From: Uloborus plumipes
Taxonomy: Eukaryota; Arthropoda; Arachnida; Araneae; Uloboridae
Direction of reading: 5' to 3'
NCBI GenBank assembly: GCA_038373865.1
Contig: JAXGGA010002063.1
Span: 62,001-126,000 of the forward strand
DNA: 64,000 nucleotides
Shown: one piece after another, positions 30,437 to 41,767 of the stretch
How positions within the stretch are numbered: position 1 is the first letter of the stretch
Layout: each line of letters starts with the position of its first letter
The notes under the pieces: model-generated
Told to the model about the DNA's origin: nothing
The model's input: the letters and a program-made list of their open reading frames with translations, nothing else
Database searches by the model: none
Program-made: the position numbers and the translations under genes

Positions 30437-31696
30437 GTATTAATTGTGTTTTTCCCGGTTTTTTTATATCAGCTTTAATCAGCACAACTTACTAATTATA
30501 ACTAGTACAATGTCTACGTTATATCATTTTACAAAAAATGATTTCAAGTATTCATCTTAAATAAAAGTTATCACTAAAACATTTTCTAACACCTGCTAAA
30601 AATTAGAAAGCGTATTTTGTGTCTTTCTTCAACTAGTTTTCGTATCAAATAGCATCCTACTGTGATGAAACGATTGCAGGTTCTCTTTTTGCTGCGATTT
30701 ACAACCCTGAAAAAACACATTTTGGAAGGGGCTGAATTTGTGCACCTGGGAATACTTGATTACTTTGAATTTCTAAGAGTTCTATCCATTCTTTTTCACG
30801 CTTGCAATCTAGGAAAGAGGAATTTTTTAGAACAACCTAAAGCAAAAAAAGTTTTGTGCGTAAAATACCGAGCTAATGATGAAAATAAAAAATGGAAAAA
30901 CTCTTGCATTAAACATTAATATAATTTTGTTAAAGCTTATAGCTAAGAACCTATTTCATATTCGATAATTATGGCTAACCATAGGTTCATAGTAGGCATT
31001 TATTCTAATTTATCTGTCATAATCAAATCCTGAAATATATAAGTTAGACTTGAAGAAGTTTCTTGACTTGAAAAATTGAACCATTTACTGAATTATAGAA
31101 AATAAAGTTTTTCTGTTAAACACTTGAATTATTTAACTGAAGATAATGATTTTATAATCATAAAAATGAAATGTATAACAGACATTGTATTCTAAAAACA
31201 TTACATTTACAAACACTTCAACGTTTTAAAAGACTAATTAAATGCAGTTTAAATGACACTTGAATCCTTTTTTTACATAAATGAAAGCAAATGACGTCTG
31301 TCTGCTTATATGCTATACCCAGACACCTCATTTAGGCTAGAAATTTATTATTTAACTGTCTACCCACACAGATAGGTAACAAAAAGTGCTTTCTTGGGAA
31401 GAGGGTTGGCTCTATTTCTATTTCAATTTTCAGAAAAAAAATCTCATAAATTCCCCAATAGGAGGGAGAAAACATTAATCTAAACGCTACGCATCCATCA
31501 AAAGTCCTGATTTTGGTGCACAAGATGAAATTAGATGCAGTTCCATAAATTAATTAGAACAGAAGCTGTGTCCCCTTTAAGTAAGCAAAAATGCTAGGCT
31601 AAGCTCATTACGCATAATGCTTTTGCATAGTGCACTGATGCTCATCTGTAAAATAATTAGATCAAAGCTGTAAGCTTCCAGTAAGAAAAAATGCTA
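30437..31696. other. AT-rich noncoding stretch
   Basis: An 85-codon frame at 30662-30919 has no recognisable motif. No gene is supported. Confidence 0.5.
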
Positions 31697-32044
31697 CGCC
31701 GCAAAAAATGAACTGTTGTTTTTACAGTATAATACTCGCAGCCAAGGTCTCAATTTAAAACTGTAAAATTCACAGTAATAAACTGCAAAACTAGCAATTT
31801 TAGTTTCTTACTGTAAAGTTAGCAATTTTAGTTTATTGTCTTAAAATTTAGCTGTATTAAACTATAAAAACAACAGTACAGTACTGGCAGCAGAGATTCC
31901 AGTTTAAAACTGCAAAATTCGCGGTAATTAACTGTTAAATTAGCAATTTTACAGTTTACCACTGTAAAATTAGCAATTTTTACTGTTTATTACTATAGAA
32001 TTAGCTGTATTTTGATGTAAAAATAACATTCATTTTTTACAGTG
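31697..32044. mobile_element. ACTGTAAA-rich MITE, copy 2
   Basis: The arms GCAAAAAATGAACTGTTGTT (31701) and AACATTCATTTTTTACAGTG (ending 32044) are inverted. The interior is packed with TTTACAGT and ACTGTAAA words, as in 23196-23399, including a duplicated CAGTTTAAAACTG-like block. Noncoding. Confidence 0.7.
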
Positions 32045-32732
32045 TTGGCTGAACTCAATACACATCTATACTAAAGAAAATGTGTTTTTAGGATATTTAA
32101 GAAAATTACTTTACGCGGAATAAAATCTTATTCCACTATAGATTTAGAGATAGGCTACGAAAACCTCTTGATAACTTACATAAGACAGGAAAAAAACATA
32201 GGACGAAAGCATCTACTTCTTTATCCCACTAGAAGCAATTATCTTACTAAGGCCTAAATAATGTATGATAAATCAATTACATACCTTTAGCTAGAACAGA
32301 TCCTACTGTATTTAACCCATTTATGCCCAGTAGTCTAAAAACGAGACGCTTGTTAGTTACTGCATACACAAACCTGTAATGGGTATATCATTTTACTAAA
32401 GCTGTTTTTCACAAGTTAAATAGTCCTTCTTCTTGAGAAAACCAGATAAAACCACTATTTGGACATCAGAGTTAAGTTATTGATAGCTAATTTCAGACAA
32501 ATCAGTCAAGCAACGATCCAGCATGGGTAGCCACAGAAAGTGTTTCTTACGAGCTTATTTTTCATAAAACTAAACTATTTTAAAATGATTTGCTTAAAAT
32601 TGATTACAGATGCCTTCTGTAATGTTATTTTTCAAAAGTAAAGTCAAGTAAGATCGTATTTTGCTCACATATCTGCCCAGTGTCTCATAACCAGGAAGTT
32701 AACTAATTAATAAATATAGCAACGGCGATCTA

Positions 32733-33561
32733 CACTCAGGCACATTGAAAATAGCGACCCAAGAAGAAATCGTCGGATTGAAATGCGACTGCGTCTACAG
32801 TGCTGCCAAGCCAGATCAATGTGAAATGTCACAGATTGGCAAAAAGTTGTGTTTACTGATGAGTCTCGGTTTGTTTTAGGGACTGATGATAACCGTGTAT
32901 AGGTGTGGAGGCGCCCAGGTGAGCGGTAGAATTCCTCCCACACTGTTCTACGTCACACTGCCCGCGCAGCTGGTGTAATGGTCTGGGGGGCATATTCTAT
33001 GATAGCCAGTCCAATTTAATTGTGATGCGTGGAAACTTAACCGGCCAACGTTACGTTGATGATATTCTTCGACCCCATGTAGGACCTTTCCTAAATGATC
33101 TCCCAGGGGCAATTTTCCAGCAAGATAATGCTCGTCCGCATACAGCAAGAGTTGTTCAAGGCTTCCTACGTCAGTTTCAGACTCTTCCATGGCCGACCCG
33201 CTCCCCCGACTTATCCCCTATAGAGCATGTGTGGGATCAGCCAAAACGTCAGATGCCATCGTGTCACTCTGTGCGTGATTTGGAGTTGGCTGCTATAAAT
33301 TTGTGGGCCCATCTGCCTCAGGACAACATCAGGCCTCTAATCAACTTAATGCCGGACCGTATGGCGGCATGAATTGCAGCTAGAGGTGGTCCAATGCGCT
33401 ATTGAAGTTGCTCTGTATTTGTGTCCTTGCACACCCTGTATTCGTTCAATTGTCTTGATTTTGAGATCACGTGAATCTCTCATCTGTATCATTATGTGTA
33501 TTAAATTTCATTTCAATCCGATGCTTTCTTCTTGGGTCGCTATTTTCAATGTGCCTGAGTG
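32733..33561 (+). mobile_element. Tc1-like element, internally deleted
   Basis: Inverted repeats of about 37 bp (CACTCAGGCACATTGAAAAT ... and complement ending 33561) are flanked by TA at 32731-32732 and 33562-33563. At 829 bp it is about half the usual Tc1 length and lacks the N-terminal half of the transposase. Confidence 0.93.
32790..33372 (+). pseudogene. Tc1-like transposase, 5'-truncated and broken
   Basis: Only the catalytic half remains. FTDESRF (about 32850) holds the first catalytic Asp, VMVWGAYS follows, QQDNARPHTARVV (about 33118) holds the second and RSPDLSPIEHVWD (about 33200) holds the final Glu of the DDE triad. The first part has in-frame TAG codons after DDNRV and GER and a TAA after ASPI; the remainder is open from 33022 to the stop at 33372. 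The paired-like DNA-binding domain is missing. It cannot encode active enzyme. Confidence 0.93.
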
Positions 33562-33958
33562 TATTTTACGCCTAAAATGTATGTAAACCATTCCAAGAGT
33601 TTTAAACGGATAAAAATTGAAAAAAAAATATGTTTAAAAAAACTTGGGCATAAATGGGTTAGTCAGTTTTTTACTTGGAATCGACTAAGAATTTAGTATA
33701 CCTGTTTTTTTCACCATAACAACGTTACTCGATTTTGTAGCTCCTAGTACCTGAAAGGTGCAAGGCGTTAAATCTCGCTACTTTTCGCTAATTATCGAAG
33801 CAAACGAGTTTTAACTAGTGAACAGCCCTGGAACGTGACTAAAGGAAGAATCAGGAAAGGGAATGCTTTCTGGTTTCTATGAGAAACTTATATTTGTGCT
33901 TCGCAATGTGGGTGCTAAGGGTGCTAGGTTTGTTGTCTTAAGTAGAAATACCTTATTA

Positions 33959-34555
33959 AGGTGACCGGAAAGTAATGTCGTTCTTATCAAACAAAACAAT
34001 TGAAGGGGTTATAATTCTTAAATCACACTTCGCATGTTGAGCCAAACATCAGTCGTTATACCTTGAACACACTATATTGACGACACAAGACATACACTTA
34101 CACAGCACAGAGCACATACACATGAAAAAAAAAACAGATCAGCACTCGGCAGTGGCGCACGCGCCTTTTTATACGCATTGCGCATTCTTTTAGGTTGCAG
34201 TTAAGTTTCAACAAGGGGCAAGTGGATAAAGATGATATGTAAAATTTTTTTTTTTTTTGAAATGGAAAATGTTTTAGGGATCGGAAGAAAGGGAAAACAG
34301 ACGGCTCCACCCATAATACTCACCTGACATTGCACCATCTGATTTCCCTTTATTGCGATCGATACATGAAAACTTCTTCTTGGCTTGCAACAGATGCAAT
34401 TGCTATTTTGCTTCAAAAAGCATTCTTTTTAATCTATCCGGGATTTAAAACTTACTACTAGTTGACAAAATAAGGATAATTACATCGTTGTTTTAAAATT
34501 AAAGCTTTCAACAATTGATTTGTTTGAGAAAAACGACATCACTTTTCGGTCCCCC
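33959..34555 (+). mobile_element. Internally deleted mariner-like element
   Basis: AGGTGACCGGAAAGTAATGT at 33959 is mirrored by ACATCACTTTTCGGTCCCCC-type sequence ending at 34555, with TA outside both ends (33957-33958 and 34556-34557). It spans 597 bp, versus about 1.3 kb for a full mariner. It is a different family from 8050-9378 and keeps a transposase fragment. Confidence 0.85.
34317..34440 (+). pseudogene. Mariner transposase C-terminal fragment
   Basis: Translation gives YSPDIAPSDFPLLRSIHENF then FLACN. This matches the conserved mariner block YSPDLAPSDxHLFRSL that holds the third catalytic Asp. Upstream catalytic motifs are absent because of the internal deletion. Confidence 0.85.
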
Positions 34556-34653
34556 TAATATAATGTAGCCGTTGTGAGCACAAGTGGTAAAAGACAATTT
34601 TGTTTGGTATATACATTATCAAAGCTTATTTCTGACTTCATTCTACTGCATGG

Positions 34654-35085
34654 AAATGGGTGTATAGCCCCCCCCCCCCCCACACACACGCTCTGGAAAA
34701 CCCGAAGGCTTTCCTTGAGGAAATTCTCAAAGGAATTAATCGAGGAAAGCCTCAAAATAGGGGGTCTCCACACGCTCCAGAAAATCCGAAGGCCGTCCTT
34801 GAGGATTTCCTCGACAAATTCCTCCAGTTCAAAGACGCTACGGGAATTTACGAAGACTAGTCTCTTGAGTTAAAATCTCCTATCCATTCACACAGTACGA
34901 TCGGCCTTGAGGAAAACCTTAGAGGAATTCCTTCAGAAAAACCTCAATAGAGAGGGGTCCGGAGATCCGCAGGAATATCTCAACAGAATTCACCATACAT
35001 GTACACACATGGAGAATTTCCTCCAGGAACTCCTTCGGGTTTTCCGGAGCGTTTGGGGTGGCGGGGGGCTTAAGTCTATATTCAA
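34654..35085. mobile_element. MITE with internal repeats of its terminal motif
   Basis: The ends TGTATAGCCCCCCC...CGCTCTGGAAAACCCGAAGG (left) and CCTTCGGGTTTTCCGGAGCG...CTTAAGTCTATA (right) are inverted. The motif GCTCCAGAAAATCCGAAGG recurs inside near 34777, and CCTTGAGGAAA-type words recur several times. Frames of 66-99 codons here follow from this repetition and show no protein family. Confidence 0.65.
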
Positions 35086-35229
35086 CCACTTACCAAAAAC
35101 AGTAATCGTAACAGAAAAATCAGTAGTGCAAAAAAGTGGCTACTAAACTGTTCAATTGCGCATAATCTTGTTCTATTAACTTACTTCACTTTTAAGCTAT
35201 TCCACAAAAATGCCGACGTGTTGTCCCGC

Positions 35230-35650
35230 ATCTGAATTAACAAGAAGAACTCTCGATTGCTTCACCCCCCTTTGAGATATTGACACACAAATTGAATCAG
35301 CACCTGTACTCAATAGGGTCTACCTATGGACCATTTTCCGTTTGATTCCGCTGGTTACTTCCTGAGATAAAGCAATCACCCACGCGCAGAATACGTGCGA
35401 TTGCTCCGCCCCCCTTGGAGGAATTCACTAAGAAAAGTCAGGTGCACTAGTTCACAGGGTGGTACATATGTGCACAAATTTTTGTTCGATTTCATGCAGT
35501 AGTTTTTGCTCTAGCGCGGCCACAAAAACTGGTCACACACATACAGACTCACAGACACACACACACACACAGACAGACATTTTCCAAAAATGATCGAAAT
35601 GGACTCAGCGCACCTCAAAACGTGCAAATCCGTCAAAATTCGACATATAG
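35230..35650 (+). repeat. Dispersed repeat, related to 12510-14300
   Basis: Two units of CGATTGCTCCGCCCCCCTTG / GAATCAGCACCTG type are followed by an (AC)n tract and the terminal block CATTTTCCAAAAATGATCGA ... ACGTGCAAATCCGTCAAAA, as in the copy ending near 14290. Confidence 0.7.
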
Positions 35651-35766
35651 AAGAGAGTAAAAAGTAGAAATTTTAAAAGGTAAAGAACAAAGCCTTTTTC
35701 CTATAAAATCCCCCTTCCTATTTGTGATTGCTTAACCGACAAAATCTCGTTCATAACCTTTTAAAA

Positions 35767-35842
35767 TCGCTACTTTTTGATGAAATACGTTAGCGTTACG
35801 TGCGGATCAAGACGGCATTTTTTTTTCATGGAATGGCCCTTT
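35767..35842. repeat. Solo arm of the 30023-30436 foldback family
   Basis: GCTACTTTTTGATGAAATAC ... ACGTGCGGATCAAGACGGCA ... CATGGAATGGCCCTT matches the arms at 30023-30105. No partner arm is found nearby. Confidence 0.65.
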
Positions 35843-37330
35843 TGCTCTCAATTCTACCTAACTAGCTTTATTAAAAAAAAAAAAAAACACTTATCATAAA
35901 GCATGTTGCATAATTCTGAACCGAAAGCTTTTCAGCATCAGTTTTCTGTGGCATCAGTGTGTAATGGCTTATTTTTTATCGATTTTATTTTTTAAGCCTT
36001 TTAAACATAATTTTAATGTTTTTCGGTATAAAACAAAATATGCTTCAAGACAATATTGTTGTGAGAAAAAAAATCTAAATGGTTGCTTTTCTTTTTTCAA
36101 TCATCAAAATCTTCATTTATTTATTCATTTATTCACTTATTTTACGATGAGTATCAAAAAGTAATTGTTTCTCATAGAACTTTTTTTCTTTTAGCATCAG
36201 AAACATATTTCTACGCATTATCAGCATTACAGTCATTTAAAGGAGCATGTTTTTTTTTATTACCAAATCAAAATGAAACGAAATTTTGAAAGTATTAGAT
36301 ATTAGAACGATGTTACAAGGTACCGTGTAGTGGAGAATCATATTAAGAAACATTTTGGTGGAATCTTACTTGTAAACAATTATGCATAACCATTAAATAA
36401 ATTTACAACACGAGAAAAATTAGCAACGCATCTAGCTTGCTTTCTTTTCACCTAATTTATCGTTATGGCCTTTGGATACATTAAACATAATGCATTGAGT
36501 AATTTTCCATAATTTTCCCGGTTTAAACATAAACAAATAATGGGCGCATACCACTAATATCATGTTTTTGAATAAAAGCAACTGTAGTATTATGTAACAA
36601 AATACATGAAACTAATATGTTTCTCCGTTTTCGGAGTTGTGAGGACTTTTTCTATGTTGTTCAGCAAAACGTACCGTAAATGTTTACTGAAATATTGAAG
36701 TTTTCCTAAAAGTGAAAATAAATAAGTAGTTTTATTCTTTCATAAACGAAAATTAACGAAACAACGTGATAGTAATAGAAATCATTCCCATACGTCAGTA
36801 TTATGTACTGACTACTCTCAGTGAATGAAATAGCTGGGGAAAGCTAACTAATATTTCTGCTATATAATGGCACTCGAGGGAATGTTGCATTTCATAATAT
36901 TTTCTAACAGAACTTTATTATTTTGTGTGACACTATTCCTATCCCCTTTTATGTATAGAAAAGTATAGTAAGGTTTGTAAATTTAACAATGGGGCTTATT
37001 CCGCAAAATTATGTGACGTGTTTAGTCGTTTTCATTAGAATGATAATTAAACGTTTGAAGTTTTTACTCAGTGTGAAGTCAACGTAATTAGGAATCCAAA
37101 GCACAAAAATCCAATTTGATCATTTTATATCCTTCTTCAGTAGCTTAACGTTATGATTTAAGCTCGATTGTGGCAGAACTTTTGAAACCTTTTGCCTAAT
37201 CGTCCCACTTAAAATAATGGCTATTACTTATTGTAAAGCTGTCAAAAGTGTAATACTTAAACGCACTAATTTATATTCTCTCTCGTTTGCTCCCTTTTTT
37301 CTGCAACATGACCTGTAAAGCTTAAATCAT
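35843..37330. other. AT-rich noncoding stretch
   Basis: No gene is supported. Open frames at 35964-36289 are T-rich and without motifs. Confidence 0.5.
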
Positions 37331-37334
37331 AGTA

Positions 37335-37675
37335 ATGATAATATTAATAATAATAATAATTATTATTATTATTATTATTATTATGATTATAATAATAAAA
37401 ATTATAATAAAAATAATTATTATTATAATTATTATTATAATTATTATAATAATAAAAATTATAATAAAAATAATTATAATAATAATTATAATTATTATTA
37501 TTACTATAATTATAATAATAATTATTATTATATTAATTATAATAATAATTATAATAATTATAATAGATATTATTATTATATTGATAGATTATTATTATAA
37601 TTATAATAATTATTATTATAATTATAATAATTATTATTCTAATTATAATTGTAATTATTTTAATTATTATTAATA
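37335..37675. repeat. (AAT/ATT)n microsatellite, about 340 bp
   Basis: Almost pure trinucleotide AAT and ATT repeats alternate in short blocks, making many self-complementary segments. The 112-codon poly-Ile frame over it is an artefact of composition. Confidence 0.97.
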
Positions 37676-40523
37676 CTAAATCGGTATACCACTTCAGTAG
37701 ATTAGCTTTAGAATTTATGCTGGATCATGGAAGAATTTTTGTAACATTTTGCCTAATTCTCCCACTTAAAATAATGGCTATTACGTCTTGTTGGAAAGCT
37801 ACATCTATAAGTGAAAAACTTGAACGCAATAATTTAAATTCCGCTCTCTTGTTTTTACATAACCCGTGAAACTTAAATTATAATAACAGACATTTGAGAC
37901 CCTCAATCCCCGTTTACAACACCTGTGCATAGCATATAGCATACCTACCAGCTATTGAACTAATACAATACACCACCAGTTCATTTATTCCATCCATGGG
38001 CTGCAGTTTCGTACTTATTATGCACTCATCGGGTGGTTACTTACTGCTTTATACTGAACTAATGTTTTAATAATATCTTTATTAATTTTGAAGAAACAAT
38101 TTATTTCTCAAAGTCATTGTAAATTAAGCTTTATCGATTTAGTATACTTTCTAACTATAAACAACTACAAACTAGAATCCCTAAATAATCTAATCACATA
38201 CAAGTGCAGAATGTTATTTTATATTTTTAGTAGATACACCTGCCATCAAATTTTCAGTAAAATAAAAATGCAAACAAAAGTTCAGAGAATTGGTGCGCTA
38301 GTTTACAGAGCGATTATTCCCTTTGTCAGGCATTCTTCACTTGACACTGAAAAGGGGAGCATTTGCTCTTGAAACCGGTCTGCTAATTTTATTAAATTTT
38401 ATTTCAGCCTTCTTACTGCTTGACTATTTAACGTGCGACCTTTAACGAATTTGCGCATGCTGCAGGTCTCTTCGGATTGTATTAAAACAGGGGTGACAGT
38501 GATTGAAGAGATTACGATGTGAAGCAATTCACTCGGAATTTATTTATTATTCGTGTCGGTTACTGTGCTGATGCTTTGTTTTTCTATTTTAATTTATTCC
38601 CCTGCATTATCGGATCACGGTCGGACTAAGTAGAAATGCTGTCTCTGTGCATTTTCTTAATAAAGCAATCATCCCTCTTTAAAATAGAATCGTTCAATGG
38701 TAGTATTCACGGTTTGCGAGGACGGACAGTACATTTTTTCATCGTTAGTAAATAGAAAGAAAAAAGCATGAATTAAAACTTAATATAACTTTAAAATATT
38801 GCTTAAAATATCTTTATAAATGCCTAAAATAAATTACATGTAATTTAATATAAACAAAAATGATAATTTAATAGCCGAATCTTCTTATTATTTATTTAGG
38901 TTTAAAAAATACACTAGGCAAAAAAAGTGTACAAATTTCTTTTTTCTTCTTTAGCTACTTAAAGGATAGAGCTTGAAAATTTCAAAAATTTTTAAACTAC
39001 ACTGTAATTAATTTTTTGTTGCAAAAATGGGAGAATTGTGTTCCAGTTTTAAAAATTATAAATTTGTGTTTAAATTGTCTAATTATAAAACTTATTTTTT
39101 TTTTCAAGAAATAGAAAAACATTTATTTGTAAAAATTAAAATGCATATATTCCAATATTATCCAAATACGTTACGTTATTATATAGTATAGATTGATCGA
39201 AATAATCAAAGATTAACTGTCTTTATTTTTCCAAGTTGTAGGAGGATTGCAAGCGGTTTTATTTTGTCTAATTTTGATACGAAATGCATCAAATATCAAT
39301 GTCTGATTTTAGTTATTGCTTCTTCATACATAGCTACATGATAAAAGAATAATTTAAACTTTATATAATATTAAAAACAGCTAATGTTTTCTTTCCCCCA
39401 ATAAAGCAAAAATTTACAAAAGTGAAGCCATTTTAGTCTTCACAAAGTGTGTTTTTTTTTCTCGCTTTTATTTACAAGCATATATAATTTTACCTGCTTA
39501 CGAAAAAGGCTACGTTAAGTAAGCACTTGCACTTATAAGCTAAAATCTACTTTTCAGCCTTCTTTTGTTACCCTGTCAAGAATTTCCGGAGAACTCCGTT
39601 AAGAGCTTAACAATAAAGTTCCTTAAAAAGACAAGTTAAAAAGACCCCATTTAAACGAGTGCATTTTCAAAAAAGAAACTACCTTTCTTTAAAAGAAGCA
39701 ATTTCGTAGTATTTTTCATCTATTTTCTTCAGAAACTTGAATTTAACTTCCTACGAAAAAAAACCTCGAAAAAAGAAAAACGAGCTATTTTTAAGTTGAA
39801 CGTGGTTTAGATAATACTGTTTTTAAAACATGTCTATGATACTTAAATATACTTTGGCTTCTTGAAACATCTATAGTCAAAGAAGTATTTTAAAAAAATT
39901 GTTTAGTAAAGAAAACTTTTTTTCATTTGTTTGTGTGCATACTTGCGTTTATTATTTCAAACAGAAACTTTAGAACAGAATATAAAGCATTTTTGTTAGA
40001 CACAAATTTGCAATAAAACTACATACATGTGTTAAGGTTAAAAGAGATCCCTTTTTCTATACAAAAGTTTTTTTTATGTCTTTTCATCTGTGTTAAAAAA
40101 GAGGTTTATTTTAAGTCTCGAAACACGTGCGTGCGGTTTTTCTGCAAATTTGCTCCTAATCACTTTATTTTATAGTCTTACCATCTATAGGGTACGATTT
40201 CAAGCTTTGGTAACTAAATGCAATTCAAATGAGGTGAATAGTAAAAGGACTCTTGGATATTCATCAAGAATTGATAAATGAATAAGAACCTGCCGTGTTT
40301 ATTTTTCAAAACTAACACTTCAAAACTTTATTAGTACGAAATCTTAATGTATGTTTACAAGTTTGCAGTTGCAAGAATGCAAATAAATTTGGAGGAATTT
40401 TTGATAGAGTTGTGAAGTCTGAAAACTAATGTTCAAACATTTGCCCCACGCGCGACAGCACTGGTTTGTATAAAAACGAATAATGAAAAAAGATATTAGA
40501 AAGATTTTTTTTTTTTTTTTTGA
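37676..40523. other. AT-rich noncoding stretch
   Basis: A 94-codon frame at 38088-38372 ends in sequence (TTGAAACCGGTCTGCTAA) that vaguely resembles retrotransposon 3' regions, too weak to call. A block at 37735-37800 repeats sequence near 37195-37250 (TTTTGCCTAAT...CTTAAAATAATGGCTATTAC), on both sides of the microsatellite. Confidence 0.45.
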
Positions 40524-40527
40524 TATA

Positions 40528-41141
40528 GGGTCATTCCATAGAAATGTCAACCTCTGCCGAAGAAAAATAAAAACCGAAGCGAAAAAAGTATCAAAAAATA
40601 AGTAAATAAATAAATAAATAAAAATCATACAACATAAGAAGTTAAAAAAAATTGAAAATGTACTGTGATTATCACTGAGATTAGCCATAATAAATAGTTT
40701 GTAGTGTGTCTACTGCTTGTTATTCGATGGTTACGTTAGTCACGTTACGTTAGTCACAAGCCATCTTGAGTAAATGTGACACTTGAGACTAAAAAAAATG
40801 AAGATTTAATAAATGTGTTGTATGTTTTTGAAAGCCAACTTTACACATTTTTCAAAAATATCATTCAGTTTTTAACACTTGCTTAACTTTGAGAAATGTT
40901 TGCCTCACAACATGAGCATTCATTTTCAGGGTTGCAAAAATGTTACGTTAGTCACACTGTCCTTTTGGTTGAAAAAATATCTACTACCAGTAATTTTGTT
41001 TAAATTCTTAGCAGAAATGATACATAGATACTATGTACATTGTAAATCCACCAGCATAACTAAAAAATATTTTTTATCCTTAACATAAAAAAAGTTACAA
41101 AATCAGCTCTGAATGTTACGTTAGTCGCTATGGAATGACCC
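40528..41141. mobile_element. MITE with GGGTCATTCCATA ends and TACGTTAGTCAC repeats
   Basis: GGGTCATTCCATAG at 40528 and its complement ending at 41141 are both bounded by TATA. The motif GTTACGTTAGTC occurs about four times in the interior (40730, 40744, 40940, 41114). The end motif GGGTCATTCCA also bounds the palindrome at 54363-57139. No transposase. Confidence 0.8.
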
Positions 41142-41241
41142 TATACCGCTTAAGTAATGTAATTTCCTCTGGTTAGCAAATTTTTAACTTCTAGCCATGA
41201 ATGATTGATATAAATACATAAATGTTTCAAAATTTAGTCTA

Positions 41242-41273
41242 GTTGTCCCACACGTGACCGTGGAATCACCCTG
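41242..41273 (-). repeat. Solo transposon end, GGGTGATTCCACGGTCACGT
   Basis: Read on minus, GGGTGATTCCACGGTCACGT then 'GTGGGAC' resembles a transposon terminus. No opposite end was found nearby. Confidence 0.35.
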
Positions 41274-41515
41274 CAAGATTTCCATAAGACTTAGAAATGT
41301 ATGGAGATTGTGCGCAAACAGTAGGAATTGTGAAAGTTCACAAACCCAGTGAATGAAACAATGGATTGTTTCAAAGGAAATTTTTTTATTGTTGAAGATG
41401 ATAAGTGATCAAGTTTCTATTGGACAGGAAAATCTGTTACTATTACACTTAGTCTTCGAATTCAATAAAAACTTAACCGTAGCTTTTAACAAAATTCCGT
41501 TCTTAAGGAGACATA

Positions 41516-41765
41516 TCTGTACCTCAGAACCAGAACGACGTAAGTCAGAAAATAGCAATTTTCACTTTTTTGCTTCATTGTATGTAAAATCTTATTCCAC
41601 ATCGAGTCATTAAAACCGTATTCTATAAAACAAATTCCTTCACAATTATTTAGTAGCGTGAAAAGAGCGCGAGTCCCATCCTTTGCATGTATTCGACAAT
41701 CGGTTTTCCCCTCTACTGAAAAATGACGAAAATAGACTTACGTTAGTCTGGTTCTGAGGTACAGA
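41516..41765. mobile_element. MITE, 250 bp, TA-flanked
   Basis: TCTGTACCTCAGAACCAG at 41516 is perfectly inverted at the right end (41748-41765), with TA on both sides (41514-41515 and 41766-41767). Inner arms continue imperfectly. A partial second copy opens the window (1-190). TA duplication suggests the Tc1/mariner superfamily. Confidence 0.9.
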
Positions 41766-41767
41766 TA

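Larger units (their letters stand above)
32316..33658. mobile_element. TTAA-type MITE (piggyBac-like) split by a Tc1 element
   Basis: CCCATTTATGCCC at 32316 follows TTAA (32312-32315). Its complement GGGCATAAATGGG ends at 33658 and is followed by TTAG. Without the 829-bp Tc1 insert and its TA duplication the element is 512 bp, close to the other TTAA MITEs here (503 and 589 bp). The interior shows no clear similarity to them, so this is a separate family. Confidence 0.8.

Noticed and set aside
37335..37673. 112-codon poly-isoleucine ORF
   Set aside because: It is an AAT/ATT microsatellite read through; no initiation context or family supports a protein.
38088..38372. 94-codon ORF as a host exon
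   Set aside because: No homology recognised; the 3' part resembles repeat sequence and composition is like surrounding noncoding DNA.
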